Below are positions 15,457 to 27,441 of a stretch of DNA of 64,000 nucleotides, piece after piece. The position numbers and the translations under genes are program-made. The stretch is from the NCBI GenBank assembly GCA_946499505.1, contig CAMMSL010000010.1, positions 1 to 64,000 on the forward strand, in the 5' to 3' direction. This stretch comes from an uncultured Lachnoclostridium sp. (GTDB lineage Bacteria > Bacillota > Clostridia > Lachnospirales > Lachnospiraceae). The notes under the pieces were generated by a model. The model did no database searches, had not been told where the DNA came from, and saw nothing but the letters and a program-made list of their open reading frames with translations. Position 1 is the first letter of the stretch, and each line of letters begins with the position of its first letter.

Positions 15457-16548
15457 ATGGAATATGAATTCTGGCTGGCAGGCATACAGGGAGTGGCTGC
15501 ACACAAAAAAATCACGCTGAGAGAATGTATGAAAACAGCAGAAGCGATTTATTATATAGAAGAAACACAATTACAGCATTTTGAGTTCTTGAATGAGAAT
15601 GATCGAAATAAAATTATGCAGGCACAGAAAAACAGCCGTTTCCGCACAGATTATGAGAGAATGAATGAGAAAGGCATACGGTTTGTTTCATTCTTTTCAG
15701 AGGAGTATCCCCAAAATCTGAAAGAGATCACCGATCCCCCTTATGCATTATATGTAAAAGGAAGCCTTCCGTCAGGAAAGGCAAAAAAAGCAGCGATCAT
15801 CGGTGCAAGGCGTTGTACGCCATACGGTGAAAAATATGCCATCGATTTCGCGCGCGCACTGGCCGCGTGTGGCGTAGAAATTATCAGTGGGATGGCGCGG
15901 GGGATTGATGGAATGGGGCACAGAGGCGCTCTGCTTTCAGGCGGTAAGACATATGCCGTGTTAGGATCCGGAGTGGATGTGTGTTACCCGAGAGAACATA
16001 TCGGCCTGTATGTAGATATTTTAGAACAGGGAGGGGGAATCCTATCGGAACAGCCGCCGGGGACAGCACCGCTTGCTCATAATTTCCCCGCACGCAACCG
16101 GATCATCAGCGGGCTGTCGGATGTGATCCTGGTTATGGAGGCAGGGAAAAAGAGCGGTTCGCTTATTACAGTAGATCTGGCGCTGGAACAGGGACGCGAT
16201 ATTTATGCCCTGCCCGGGCCGGTAAACAGCGCCCTGAGTGACGGATGCAACCGTCTGATCCGGCAGGGAGCGGGGATACTTCTTTCTCCGGAGGCGCTTT
16301 TAGAAGAGTGGGGAATCGAAAAAAGCGGCGTTTCAGAGGGGAGTAAAAAGAAAATCAAAAATGAAAAAATGCTTGAAAGTGGTGAAAAATTGGTGTATAG
16401 TTGCCTTGGTCTGTATCCCAAGAACCTGGATCAGCTTGTCAGTGAAACAAAGCTGAATATCAAAGAAGTTCTGGAGAAATTGGTTTCCCTGGAACTGCAG
16501 GGATATGTACGTGAAATATCGAAGAATCATTATATTATTTCAGAATAA
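15457..16548 (+). CDS. dprA: DNA-processing protein DprA (Smf)
   Basis: A 363-residue protein. A helical N-terminal region leads to the Rossmann-like core (residues about 100-290): KAAIIGARRCTPYGEKYA, CGVEIISGMARGIDGMGHRG, YAVLGSGVDVCYPREH, HNFPARNRIISGLSD and GSLITVDLALEQGRDIYALPG. The C-terminal 60 residues form a winged-helix domain (YPKNLDQLVSETKLNIKEVL). DprA loads RecA on single-stranded DNA in transformation; many non-competent Firmicutes keep it. It begins three bases after yifB and is followed 35 bases later by topA, a conserved Firmicutes order. Confidence 0.95.
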   Translation: MEYEFWLAGIQGVAAHKKITLRECMKTAEAIYYIEETQLQHFEFLNENDRNKIMQAQKNSRFRTDYERMNEKGIRFVSFFSEEYPQNLKEITDPPYALYVKGSLPSGKAKKAAIIGARRCTPYGEKYAIDFARALAACGVEIISGMARGIDGMGHRGALLSGGKTYAVLGSGVDVCYPREHIGLYVDILEQGGGILSEQPPGTAPLAHNFPARNRIISGLSDVILVMEAGKKSGSLITVDLALEQGRDIYALPGPVNSALSDGCNRLIRQGAGILLSPEALLEEWGIEKSGVSEGSKKKIKNEKMLESGEKLVYSCLGLYPKNLDQLVSETKLNIKEVLEKLVSLELQGYVREISKNHYIISE

Positions 16549-16583
16549 AAGGCACAAGCGGGCCTATGGAGGGAGTCAGTTTT

Positions 16584-18662
16584 ATGGCGCATTATCTTGT
16601 TATCGTGGAGTCTCCTGCGAAAGTGAAGACGATCAAAAAATTCTTGGGGAGTAATTATACGGTCGCAGCGTCTCAGGGACATGTGCGGGATCTGCCGAAG
16701 AGTTCGCTCGGTATTGATATAGAACATGATTATGAGCCCAAATACATCACGATACGCGGCAAGGGAGATATTCTTGCAAGTCTGAGAAAAGAAGTCAAGA
16801 AATCCGACAAAGTATTTCTGGCAACTGACCCTGACCGGGAAGGAGAGGCAATCTCCTGGCATCTTGCTGCTGCCCTGAAGCTGGATGAGAAAAAGATGCG
16901 CCGCATCACTTTTAACGAGATCACGAAAAATGCTGTGAAAGCATCGCTGAAAGCTCCGCGAGATATTGACATGAATCTGGTCAATGCACAGCAGGCAAGA
17001 CGAGTTCTTGACCGTATGGTCGGATATATGATCAGTCCGCTCCTCTGGGCGAAAGTAAAACGGGGCCTGAGCGCTGGCCGTGTCCAGTCAGTTGCGCTCC
17101 GCCTTGTGGCTGACAGAGAAGAGGAGATCAATGCATTTATTCCGGATGAATACTGGACACTGGATGCAGTCCTTAAGATCAAAGGGGAAAAGCGTCCTCT
17201 CGTTGCGAGATTTTACGGGACAGATAAGAAAAAGGTTACGATCCATTCAGAAAATGAATTAAACGAAATTGTTCATAAGATAGAGAATGCAGATTTTAAG
17301 ATTACGGACATCAAGACGACAGAGCGCATTCGCAAGGCGCCGCTTCCGTTTACTACGAGTACGCTGCAGCAGGAAGCTGCAAAGGCTCTGAACTTCGGAA
17401 CACAGAAGACCATGCGTATTGCCCAGCAGCTCTATGAAGGTATTGATATTAAGGGCAATGGAACTGTCGGTGTTATCACTTATCTGCGTACAGATTCAAC
17501 CAGGATCGCAGATGAGGCAGATGCTGCTGCAAGGAAATATATTTCGGCGAACTATGGAAAAGAGTATGCTGCAACACGGCATGAGGCTCCAAATAGCGGT
17601 AAAAAAATACAGGATGCGCATGAGGCAATCCGGCCGACGGATATCACGAGGACGCCGGCGTCTCTGAAGGATTCCCTGACCAGGGATCAGTTCAGGCTGT
17701 ATCAGCTGATCTGGAAACGCTTTGCCGCAAGCCGCATGAATCCGGCACGTTATGAGGCGACTTCCGTCAAGATAGGTGCAGGAGAGTATTGCTTTACTGT
17801 GTCCGCATCTAAACTGTTGTTTGATGGTTTCCGCTCTGTGTACACGGAAGCAGATGAGGAAAAAGAAGAGAGCAATGTGCTCGTTGGAAATCTGAGCATG
17901 GCTTCTGTACTTACAAAAGAAGAACTTGATCCGAAACAGCACTTTACACAGCCGCCGGCGCATTATACAGAGGCGAGCCTTGTCAAAGCTCTTGAGGAAC
18001 TGGGAATCGGACGTCCCAGCACATATGCACCTACGATTTCCATTATCCTTGGCCGCCGGTATGTGACGAAAGAGGCAAAAAATCTCTATCTTACTGAGAT
18101 CGGGGAAGTAGTCAACAATATGATGAAACAGTCTTTCCCAAGTATTGTCGATGTGAATTTTACTGCCAATATGGAAGGCCTTCTGGATATGGTAGAAGAA
18201 GGAAAAGTAGAATGGAAAGAAATTATACGCAACTTCTATCCGGATCTTGAGGAGGCTGTTAAGAAAGCCGAAAAAGAGCTGGAGACGGTAAAGATAGAGG
18301 ATGAAGTGACGGATGTGATCTGCGAGGAATGCGGCAGGAACATGGTCATTAAATACGGTCCGCACGGGAAATTCCTTGCGTGTCCGGGCTTCCCTGAATG
18401 CCGCAACACCAAACCGTATCTGGAAAAGATAGGGGTACCATGTCCGATCTGTGGTAAAGATGTAGTAATCCGCAAGACGAAGAAAGGCAGAAGATATTAC
18501 GGCTGTGAGAACAATCCTGAGTGCGAATTTATGTCGTGGCAGAAGCCTTCCAAAGAGAAATGTCCGGAATGCGGCGGCTATATGGTGGAAAAGGGAAATA
18601 AGCTGGTATGTGCAAATGAAAAGTGCGGATATGTCACATCATTGGATAAGAAGAAAGAATAA
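16584..18662 (+). CDS. topA: DNA topoisomerase I (type IA)
   Basis: A 692-residue protein from ATG 16584, with GGAGGGAG upstream (an ATG at 16566 overlaps that site). The Toprim domain has VIVESPAKVKTIKKFLG and LATDPDREGEAISWHL. The catalytic tyrosine lies in GVITYLRTDSTRIAD. GIGRPSTYAPTI and the core domain follow. Three C-terminal zinc ribbons are seen: CEECGRNM with CPGFPEC, CPICGKDV with CENNPEC, and CPECGGYM with CANEKC. It relaxes negative supercoils and is essential. At 692 residues it matches Firmicutes TopA. Confidence 0.97.
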   Translation: MAHYLVIVESPAKVKTIKKFLGSNYTVAASQGHVRDLPKSSLGIDIEHDYEPKYITIRGKGDILASLRKEVKKSDKVFLATDPDREGEAISWHLAAALKLDEKKMRRITFNEITKNAVKASLKAPRDIDMNLVNAQQARRVLDRMVGYMISPLLWAKVKRGLSAGRVQSVALRLVADREEEINAFIPDEYWTLDAVLKIKGEKRPLVARFYGTDKKKVTIHSENELNEIVHKIENADFKITDIKTTERIRKAPLPFTTSTLQQEAAKALNFGTQKTMRIAQQLYEGIDIKGNGTVGVITYLRTDSTRIADEADAAARKYISANYGKEYAATRHEAPNSGKKIQDAHEAIRPTDITRTPASLKDSLTRDQFRLYQLIWKRFAASRMNPARYEATSVKIGAGEYCFTVSASKLLFDGFRSVYTEADEEKEESNVLVGNLSMASVLTKEELDPKQHFTQPPAHYTEASLVKALEELGIGRPSTYAPTISIILGRRYVTKEAKNLYLTEIGEVVNNMMKQSFPSIVDVNFTANMEGLLDMVEEGKVEWKEIIRNFYPDLEEAVKKAEKELETVKIEDEVTDVICEECGRNMVIKYGPHGKFLACPGFPECRNTKPYLEKIGVPCPICGKDVVIRKTKKGRRYYGCENNPECEFMSWQKPSKEKCPECGGYMVEKGNKLVCANEKCGYVTSLDKKKE

Positions 18663-18680
18663 AAGATTGATTGAATTGCA

Positions 18681-18709
18681 TTGCTATTCTGAAAATTGTG
18701 TGATAATAT
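18681..18709 (+). promoter_or_regulatory. codY promoter with an internal CodY-type box
   Basis: TTGCTA (18681-18686), 17-base spacer, TAATAT (18704-18709). Between them 18683-18697 reads GCTATTCTGAAAATT, 12 of 15 matches to the CodY consensus AATTTTCWGAAAATT, with its last 11 positions perfect. Binding there would block the promoter, so negative autoregulation is likely. Confidence 0.6.
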
Positions 18710-18779
18710 AAATCTATCTAGCAATTTGCCTGGATTTGTATATACAATTGCGATATACAGAGGATATGCGGAGGAAATA

Positions 18780-19559
18780 ATGAGTGTACAACTATTAGAC
18801 AAAACAAGAAAAATTAATAAGCTGCTCCATAATAATAATTCGAGTAAGGTAGTGTTTAATGATATCTGTGCAGTCCTTACAGATATTCTTGACTCGAATG
18901 TACTTGTGGTCAGCCGGAAAGGCAAGATTCTTGGTGTGAGTAAGTGCCCGAATGTAAGAGAAATCCATGAACTGATCACTGAGGCAGTGGGATCTCATAT
19001 CGATTCGATGCTTAATGAGCGGCTTTTAAGCATTCTCTCGACCAAAGAAAATGTCAATCTGGAAACTCTTGGTTTTTCACCTGAGGCGGTGCAGGGCTGT
19101 CAGGCAATCGTGACACCGATTGATATTGCAGGGGAGCGTCTCGGGACATTATTTATCTATAAACAGGATTCTGCCTATTCAATCGATGATATTATCCTCA
19201 GCGAATACGGCACAGCAGTAGTAGGACTTGAAATGCTGCGTTCTGTAAATGAAGAAAATGCGGAGGAGACCAGAAAAGAGCACATTGTACAATCAGCTAT
19301 CAGTACGCTGTCCTTCTCTGAACTGGAAGCGATCATACACATTTTTGATGAGCTGGGCGGAACAGAAGGTATTCTGGTAGCCAGCAAGATTGCAGACAGA
19401 GTGGGGATTACCCGTTCGGTGATCGTTAATGCCCTGCGTAAATTCGAGAGTGCGGGCGTCATTGAATCACGCTCTTCAGGTATGAAGGGTACATACATCA
19501 AAGTACTAAATGACTATGTGTTTACTGAGCTTGAGAAAATTAAGAAAGAGCGGATGTAG
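18780..19559 (+). CDS. codY: Global nutrient-responsive repressor CodY
   Basis: A 259-residue protein, exactly the usual CodY length, from ATG 18780 with GGAGG seven bases upstream. The N-terminal GAF domain (about 1-155) senses branched-chain amino acids. The C-terminal winged helix (about 180-255) has GTEGILVASKIADRVGITRS and IVNALRKFESAGVIESRSSG, the DNA-reading helix characteristic of CodY. With GTP and isoleucine it represses nitrogen, transport and adaptation genes. It follows topA as in many Firmicutes. A CodY-like box lies in its own promoter and two precede gltB in this window. Confidence 0.97.
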   Translation: MSVQLLDKTRKINKLLHNNNSSKVVFNDICAVLTDILDSNVLVVSRKGKILGVSKCPNVREIHELITEAVGSHIDSMLNERLLSILSTKENVNLETLGFSPEAVQGCQAIVTPIDIAGERLGTLFIYKQDSAYSIDDIILSEYGTAVVGLEMLRSVNEENAEETRKEHIVQSAISTLSFSELEAIIHIFDELGGTEGILVASKIADRVGITRSVIVNALRKFESAGVIESRSSGMKGTYIKVLNDYVFTELEKIKKERM

Positions 19560-19575
19560 GCTGGAGGGTTAAGAT

Positions 19576-19902
19576 ATGTACGAAGGAAATCCCGTTGATC
19601 TCAGAATGGAAAAGATTCTTTCTGCTGACGGCATTTTTGATGATTCGACCAGGCAGTGCAGAGTGCGCAAATATGATCCGGAGGAAGATTTTATCTATCT
19701 TGAATTGAAAGAGGATAAGCTGGAGACGATTTCTCTGGATGCTAAATACAGATGTTACATATCAACGAGAACAGAACTGCTGTATTGCACCGGCGTGGTA
19801 AAAGAGCGATATTGTCAGGAAGATAAAAAGCTTTTGAAATTCAGAATAGAAAACGGCTTTTATAATGCATACGAAGGAAGAAAAATGACGAAACGTGCCT
19901 GA
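19576..19902 (+). CDS. Small protein resembling a lone YcgR/PilZ N-terminal domain
   Basis: A 108-residue soluble protein with GGAGGG before the ATG, 16 bases after codY. The sequence is beta-rich (RKYDPEEDFIYLELKEDKL, ISLDAKYRCYISTRTELL, CTGVVKERY) in a pattern resembling the N-terminal domain of YcgR-like flagellar brake proteins, but the c-di-GMP-binding PilZ domain is missing. The resemblance is weak. Its last codons overlap a terminator stem, so it is probably the last gene of the codY transcript. Confidence 0.6.
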   Translation: MYEGNPVDLRMEKILSADGIFDDSTRQCRVRKYDPEEDFIYLELKEDKLETISLDAKYRCYISTRTELLYCTGVVKERYCQEDKKLLKFRIENGFYNAYEGRKMTKRA

Positions 19903-19922
19903 AATGGTGCGTTTCTTTTTTT
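19890..19922 (+). terminator. Intrinsic terminator after the codY unit
   Basis: GAAACG and CGTTTC (with weaker inner pairs) followed by a run of Ts; the upstream arm lies within the end of the coding region. Confidence 0.65.
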
Positions 19923-19943
19923 ATAAAAACCTTGTAAACTATG

Positions 19944-20012
19944 TTGACAAATTGAAAGCAGAGTGCTATTTTATATTCATGAGGTTTAGCACTCGTGAGA
20001 AATGAGTGCTAA
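19944..20012 (+). promoter_or_regulatory. groESL promoter and CIRCE operator
   Basis: TTGACA (19944-19949), 17-base spacer, TATTTT (19967-19972). The CIRCE element TTAGCACTC, nine bases, GAGTGCTAA (19986-20012) is a perfect match, so HrcA represses groESL until heat or misfolded protein titrates GroEL. Confidence 0.97.
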
Positions 20013-20038
20013 CAAAACAAAATCAAGGAGGAATCACA

Positions 20039-20326
20039 ATGAAGTTAGTACCATTAGGTGACAAAATTGTTTTAAGACAGTTAGAAGCAGAAGAGACGAC
20101 AAAGTCCGGTATCGTTCTTCCGGGACAGGCAAAAGAGAAACCACAGGAAGCAGAAGTTATCGCTGTAGGACCTGGTGGAAATATAGATGGAAAAGAAGTA
20201 GTAATGCAGGTTAAGGCCGGCGACAAGGTAATCTACTCAAAATACGCAGGAACAGATGTAGAGCTGGATGGCGAGGAGTACATCATTGTAAAACAGAATG
20301 ATATACTTGCAATTGTTGAAGAATAA
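20039..20326 (+). CDS. groES: Co-chaperonin GroES
   Basis: A 95-residue protein from ATG 20039 (AAGGAGGAATCACA upstream). MKLVPLGDKIVLRQLEAEE at the N terminus and KAGDKVIYSKYAGTDVEL with EEYIIVKQNDILAIVE at the C terminus are typical. The mobile loop (TTKSGIVLPGQAKEKPQE) contains the hydrophobic Ile-Val-Leu that docks on GroEL. It forms the heptameric lid of the chaperonin. Confidence 0.98.
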   Translation: MKLVPLGDKIVLRQLEAEETTKSGIVLPGQAKEKPQEAEVIAVGPGGNIDGKEVVMQVKAGDKVIYSKYAGTDVELDGEEYIIVKQNDILAIVEE

Positions 20327-20335
20327 AAACATTAA

Positions 20336-21979
<1,644 letters not shown>

Positions 21980-21988
21980 TTTCGATTT

Positions 21989-22336
21989 CTCGGACTGAAC
22001 GCCGATAATATAATGATCTAAGATCCGAAAACGGACGGAGATGAGGCACGGAAATACTTCTTCGAGATGACCGGCATGTGCTTCAGGCTCCGCTCCGTAA
22101 TTCGGGAAAAATTAAAGGTTCCGAAAGATGATTAAATGCAAAGCCTGAAAATGGAGAACTCGGCTTCGCCTCAAACACTCCATTTTCAGGCTTAACATCA
22201 TCTTCCGGAGCCTTAACTTTTTCCTTCGAATTCCTTCGAAGTCGCCTTCCTCACATACCGGTCATCACTTTTAAGTCTTCCTGTGCCTCATTTCCGCCCG
22301 TTTTCTGCTTTGTCGAATCCGGCAGTCAATCCGACA
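21989..22336 (+). repeat. Hairpin repeat, type E1 (copy C)
   Basis: A 348-base imperfect palindrome. The core stem AAGCCTGAAAATGGAG (22141-22156) pairs perfectly with 22178-22193, whereas copy B has AAGCCGCAAAATGGAC paired perfectly: three stem positions have changed on both sides. The loop mini-stem is GGC-TTC-GCC here and GCC-TTT-GGC in copy B, again compensatory. Outer arms ATGAGGCAC and GTGCCTCAT also pair. Confidence 0.82.
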
Positions 22337-22350
22337 AACCTGGAAGTTAA

Positions 22351-22408
22351 AGAAACCGGTTGAAATAGGGACGTAGTCGATAAAGTTTACCCTTTCAATC
22401 GGTTTTCT
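22351..22408. repeat. Linker hairpin between E1 and E2 (copy C)
   Basis: AGAAACCGGTTGAAATAGGG pairs with CCCTTTCAATCGGTTTTCT. It corresponds to 1986-2043. Confidence 0.65.
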
Positions 22409-22412
22409 GTAA

Positions 22413-22674
22413 ATTCGTGGTTATCGGAGAGGAACTTCCGATTGGTTGAACGCAGAAATTCAAACGGATACAACCGATATGATGCACCTTTCGGGGCGGG
22501 CGGGGAGGGGATGCTGACGGTGACTGTGGAGGGGGCTTTAACTATATCTTATGCCCTGTAACCGGAGCCGGAAACATTACGATCCCGACTGATTCGAATA
22601 CGTGAGTCGTTCCACTGTATTCGAGTGATTTTCGGACGTTTTCCCGAGGAAATACCTCCCCGACAAACACGAAT
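22413..22674 (+). repeat. Hairpin repeat, type E2 (copy lacking the apical palindrome)
   Basis: The inverse counterpart of 1616-1981: shared segments include AACCGGAGCCGGAAACATTA, CAAACGGATACAACCGATAT and GACGGTGACTGTGGAG. It is 104 bases shorter because the central long stem is gone; only CTTTAACTATATC remains at the junction. Inverted ends ATTCGTGGTTATCGGAGAGG and ATTCGTGTTTGTCGGGGAGG mark the limits. Confidence 0.72.
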
Positions 22675-22744
22675 ATAAGCTCTACTTATAAATAAATCTT
22701 AAAATAAATCAACTCTAAATTCCCCCGGCCCCGCCGTAAAATGG

Positions 22745-22773
22745 TTGACATCTTTCGTGAATTTCGTTAGTAT
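22745..22773 (+). promoter_or_regulatory. guaB promoter
   Basis: TTGACA (22745-22750), 17-base spacer, TAGTAT (22768-22773), 57 bases before the start codon. Confidence 0.65.
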
Positions 22774-22782
22774 ATCAGTTAA

Positions 22783-24285
<1,503 letters not shown>

Positions 24286-24305
24286 TAAAGTTTTTTATAA
24301 AGCAC

Positions 24306-24370
24306 AGCCGCTGGCATTCTGTTATCATCCTGGATCATCAGGGGAGATTGAAGTGTCAGCGGCTTTTATT
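24306..24370 (+). terminator. Probable terminator after guaB
   Basis: AGCCGCTGGCA pairs with TGTCAGCGGCT around a long loop, followed by TTTATT. The large loop lowers confidence. Confidence 0.6.
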
Positions 24371-24477
24371 GCGATTACGACTGTTTACACTACAGTATTT
24401 TATAATTTCATAAGATTTTGTTCATGATAGCTACAGAATTGTGTGGTATCATCATAGTTTGGAAGGCGGAACTAAGG

Positions 24478-25197
24478 ATGAACACATACAAAGGAAATAG
24501 GAGTGGAAACAGAAGAGGAACCGGCAGGAGTACAACAGCCGGGAAAGGGAAAAGAAAAACCAAAAGGAAAGCAGTTGGGGGTTCGGGAAATACCTGCATA
24601 AAGTGGGGAATCCTGATACTGGCTGTCCTGACACTGGTGCTGGCTGTAAGAGGATTTGCAGTACAAGGCAGTAAATATGTAAATGTGGATGCCTCGGAGC
24701 CGGATATCGATGTGCAGCTTCTCGACATCAATCCCTATTCCAGGCCGGGAATCCAGAGTAATGGGATTACGGGGATAGTGATACATTATACGGCAAATCC
24801 GGGAAGTACAGCACAGGAGAACCGGGATTATTTCAACGGCCTGCAGTATTCACATGAGACTTCGGCGAGCAGTAATTTTGTCGTAGGGCTTGACGGTGAA
24901 ATTATCCAGTGTGTTCCTACATGGGAAGTGGCTTATGCGTCAAATGACAGAAATTATGATACTGTATCCATTGAAGTATGTCACCCGGACGAAAGTGGAA
25001 AGTTTACAGATGAGACATACCGTTCTCTTGTGCAGCTTACGGCATGGCTTTGTGTGAAATTTAATCTTACATCGGATGATGTGATCCGTCACTATGATGT
25101 GACCGGGAAGAATTGTCCGAAATATTTTGTGGAACATGAAGATGCATGGGAAACTTTTAAGGAAAATGTGAGTCTTGCTATCACATCTGAAAATTGA
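24478..25197 (+). CDS. N-acetylmuramoyl-L-alanine amidase (Amidase_2 / PGRP fold)
   Basis: A 239-residue protein, taken from ATG 24478; an ATG at 24418 would add 20 hydrophobic residues and has no site. The N terminus is strongly basic (KGKRKTKRKA), followed by one membrane segment (about 40-62, WGILILAVLTLVLAVRGF), so it is a type II membrane-anchored or secreted enzyme. The zinc amidase domain (about 80-235) shows ITGIVIHYTANPGSTAQENR, SSNFVVGLDGEIIQCVPTWE, and the ligands His and Cys in IRHYDVTGKNCPKYF. It cuts the bond between muramic acid and the stem peptide. It is monocistronic or co-expressed with the next gene 52 bases on. Confidence 0.9.
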   Translation: MNTYKGNRSGNRRGTGRSTTAGKGKRKTKRKAVGGSGNTCIKWGILILAVLTLVLAVRGFAVQGSKYVNVDASEPDIDVQLLDINPYSRPGIQSNGITGIVIHYTANPGSTAQENRDYFNGLQYSHETSASSNFVVGLDGEIIQCVPTWEVAYASNDRNYDTVSIEVCHPDESGKFTDETYRSLVQLTAWLCVKFNLTSDDVIRHYDVTGKNCPKYFVEHEDAWETFKENVSLAITSEN

Positions 25198-25249
25198 TAT
25201 AATATGATGGTTGTATATATGCTGATTTTTACAGATGTGGAGGAAGAAC

Positions 25250-26035
25250 ATGAACGATTTGGAAATGTATCGGGAGCAGCTTGCGCTCTGCGACGATAAG
25301 ATCATAGATGCCCTCGTAGAACGTAACAGCATTATCGAAAAGATAATGGCTTATAAAGAGACATACGGGATGCCGATCCTGCAGCCGGCACAGGAAGCAA
25401 AGCAGAAGAAGCAGCTTGATGAAAAGCTGAAAGACAATAAATATCAGGAAGAAATCCAGGATGTATTTCGAAGGATCCTGCGGAACAGCAAAAGGATCCA
25501 GGCGAGGAAACTGTTTTCTTACAATATTGTCCTGATCGGTTTTATGGGAGCAGGTAAAACGACGATATCAGACTATCTGAGCACAATGTTTGATATGAGA
25601 CTGGTAGAGATGGATCAGGAGATTTCCGAACGTCAGGAAATGAGTATACCGGATATCTTTGCTACATATGGGGAAGAATATTTCCGTAATCTGGAGACCG
25701 AGCTTTTGAGAGAACTCCAGACAGGAAAAAACTGTATTATATCCTGCGGCGGAGGTGTCGCTCTGCGTGAGGAAAACGTCGTGGAGATGAAAAAGAACGG
25801 CAGAGTGGTCCTTCTTACCGCAAGCCCTGAGACAATCTACGAGCGTGTCAAAGACAGCAATGACAGACCTCTTCTCAAAGGCAACAACAATGTGGAGTTT
25901 ATTGCGGATCTTATGGAGAAGCGCAGAGAAAAATACGAGGCGGCAGCAGATGTTGTGATACAGACAGACAATAAGACAATCCTCCAGATCTGTGAGGAAT
26001 TGATCACAAAGCTTACGGAGTTGGATAAAAAATAA
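25250..26035 (+). CDS. Bifunctional chorismate mutase / shikimate kinase
   Basis: A 261-residue fusion from ATG 25250 (GGAGG seven bases upstream). Residues about 1-85 are an AroQ-type chorismate mutase: YREQLALCDDKIIDALVERN, IIEKIMAYKE, and RRILRNSKRIQ. Residues about 92-258 are shikimate kinase: VLIGFMGAGKTTISDYLS (Walker A), ISERQEMSIPDIFATYGEEY, RNLETELL, ISCGGGVALREENV and RVKDSNDRPLL. The two activities flank the EPSP and chorismate synthase steps of aromatic amino-acid synthesis, so this is a fusion of non-consecutive steps. Its stop overlaps the start of yqeG (TAATG). Confidence 0.92.
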   Translation: MNDLEMYREQLALCDDKIIDALVERNSIIEKIMAYKETYGMPILQPAQEAKQKKQLDEKLKDNKYQEEIQDVFRRILRNSKRIQARKLFSYNIVLIGFMGAGKTTISDYLSTMFDMRLVEMDQEISERQEMSIPDIFATYGEEYFRNLETELLRELQTGKNCIISCGGGVALREENVVEMKKNGRVVLLTASPETIYERVKDSNDRPLLKGNNNVEFIADLMEKRREKYEAAADVVIQTDNKTILQICEELITKLTELDKK

Positions 26036-26544
26036 TGTTTGAGAGATTTTTCCCGGATGAATATGTGGAATCCACATATGTCATCCCGTTTGAAAAGCTA
26101 TATAAACAAGGCTTCAGAGGAGTGATTTTTGATATCGACAATACGCTGGTGCCCCATGGAGCACCGGCGGATGAACGTGCAAAAAAACTGTTTCAGAGAC
26201 TTGAGGATATCGGGTTTCATTCCTGTCTGATCTCCAATAATCAGGAACCGCGGGTAAAGATGTTCAATCAGGATATCGGAACGGAATATATCTATAATGC
26301 ACATAAGCCCTCAACTAAAAATTATATCAAGGCAATGGAGATCATGGGAACTGACCGCACGAACACGGTTTTTGTCGGGGATCAGCTTTTTACGGACGTA
26401 TGGGGTGCTAAAAGAGCCGGAATCCGCAATATTCTTGTGAAACCGATCCATCCGAAAGAGGAGATCCAGATCGTGCTCAAGAGATATCTTGAGAAGATCG
26501 TTCTTCATTTCTATAAAAAAGCATTGAAAAAAAAGGAAAATTAG
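26035..26544 (+). CDS. yqeG: YqeG family HAD IIIA-type phosphatase
   Basis: A 169-residue HAD-superfamily protein. Motif I is GVIFDIDNTLVPHGAP (nucleophile and acid Asp), motif II SCLISNN, motif III Lys in HKPSTKNY, and motif IV VFVGDQLFTDVWGAKRAG. YqeG is widely conserved in Firmicutes, and relatives dephosphorylate phosphatidylglycerophosphate; the exact substrate here is not proven. It overlaps the chorismate mutase/shikimate kinase gene by one base, implying coupled translation. Confidence 0.9.
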   Translation: MFERFFPDEYVESTYVIPFEKLYKQGFRGVIFDIDNTLVPHGAPADERAKKLFQRLEDIGFHSCLISNNQEPRVKMFNQDIGTEYIYNAHKPSTKNYIKAMEIMGTDRTNTVFVGDQLFTDVWGAKRAGIRNILVKPIHPKEEIQIVLKRYLEKIVLHFYKKALKKKEN

Positions 26545-26600
26545 TATAAAATTAATTAATGGAGTGCCGGTATGGCGCGCAAATCGAAGGAGGAAGATAA

Positions 26601-27158
26601 ATGGTCGCAGCAGGAGATTTTAAGAATGGCATTACCGTTGAGATTGACGGGAATATTTATCAGATTTTGGAATTCCAGCACGTAAAACCGGGAAAGGGAG
26701 CAGCGTTCGTTAGGACAAAGTTGAAAAATATCATCAGCGGCGGTGTAGTTGAGAAGACATTCCGTCCGACTGAGAAGTTTGAGAATGCTCACATCGACAG
26801 AAAAGATATGCAGTATCTTTACAAAGATGGAGATCTGTACAATTTCATGGATGTTGAGACATATGATCAGATCGCACTTGACTCTGAGGTGGTTGGAGAT
26901 GCTCTGAAATTTGTTAAGGAGAATGAGACAGTTAAGATCTGTTCTCATAAGGGAAATGTATTTTCTGTAGAGCCGCCGCTTTTTGTGGAGCTGGCGATCA
27001 CAGAGACAGAACCTGGATTTAAAGGTGATACAGCACAGGGCGCTACAAAGCCGGCTACCGTTGAGACGGGCGCAGTTGTCAATGTGCCGCTGTTCTGCGA
27101 GACAGGCGATGTGCTTAAGATCGATACCCGTACAGGAGAGTATCTGTCAAGAGTATAG
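26601..27158 (+). CDS. efp: Elongation factor P
   Basis: A 185-residue protein with AAGGAGGAAG before the ATG. Three beta-barrel domains are complete. The loop that reaches the peptidyl-transferase centre is [17 protein letters not shown], placing Lys32 at the modified position known for Bacillus EF-P. Further family marks are [20 protein letters not shown] and the C-terminal [13 protein letters not shown]. It relieves ribosome stalling at polyproline. The neighbours upstream (yqeG, aroK-type) are a common Clostridia arrangement. Confidence 0.98.
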   Translation: MVAAGDFKNGITVEIDGNIYQILEFQHVKPGKGAAFVRTKLKNIISGGVVEKTFRPTEKFENAHIDRKDMQYLYKDGDLYNFMDVETYDQIALDSEVVGDALKFVKENETVKICSHKGNVFSVEPPLFVELAITETEPGFKGDTAQGATKPATVETGAVVNVPLFCETGDVLKIDTRTGEYLSRV

Positions 27159-27193
27159 TCTGCAGGAATTGCAGAGTTGGTTTTAGAGAATCG

Positions 27194-27225
27194 GGATGTA
27201 CTTATTTAAGGTACATCCTTTTTTT
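27194..27225 (+). terminator. Intrinsic terminator after efp
   Basis: GGATGTAC and GTACATCC with a nine-base loop, then seven Ts. Confidence 0.92.
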
Positions 27226-27284
27226 ACAATTTCCTTTGTGAAATAGGGAGAAATTTCCGTAGACTTTTTGTGAAATATGTCTCA

Positions 27285-27313
27285 TTGATTTTGTTCGGAG
27301 ACTCGTCTATAAT
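27285..27313 (+). promoter_or_regulatory. Promoter of the DUF5688-adhesin operon
   Basis: TTGATT (27285-27290), 17-base spacer, TATAAT (27308-27313). The leader downstream holds two small hairpins, CATGAGGC/GCCTTCATG (27356-27376) and GGTAC/GTACC (27378-27392). Confidence 0.65.
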
Positions 27314-27441
27314 CAAGAACACATAATATTGTTCATATATTTTTTTCATCGAATTCATGAGGCAGATGCCTTCATGGGGTACATTTCGTACCGGATTTCT
27401 CATTTTAATTTACAATGCACCGCGTTATGGAAAGGAGAAAA

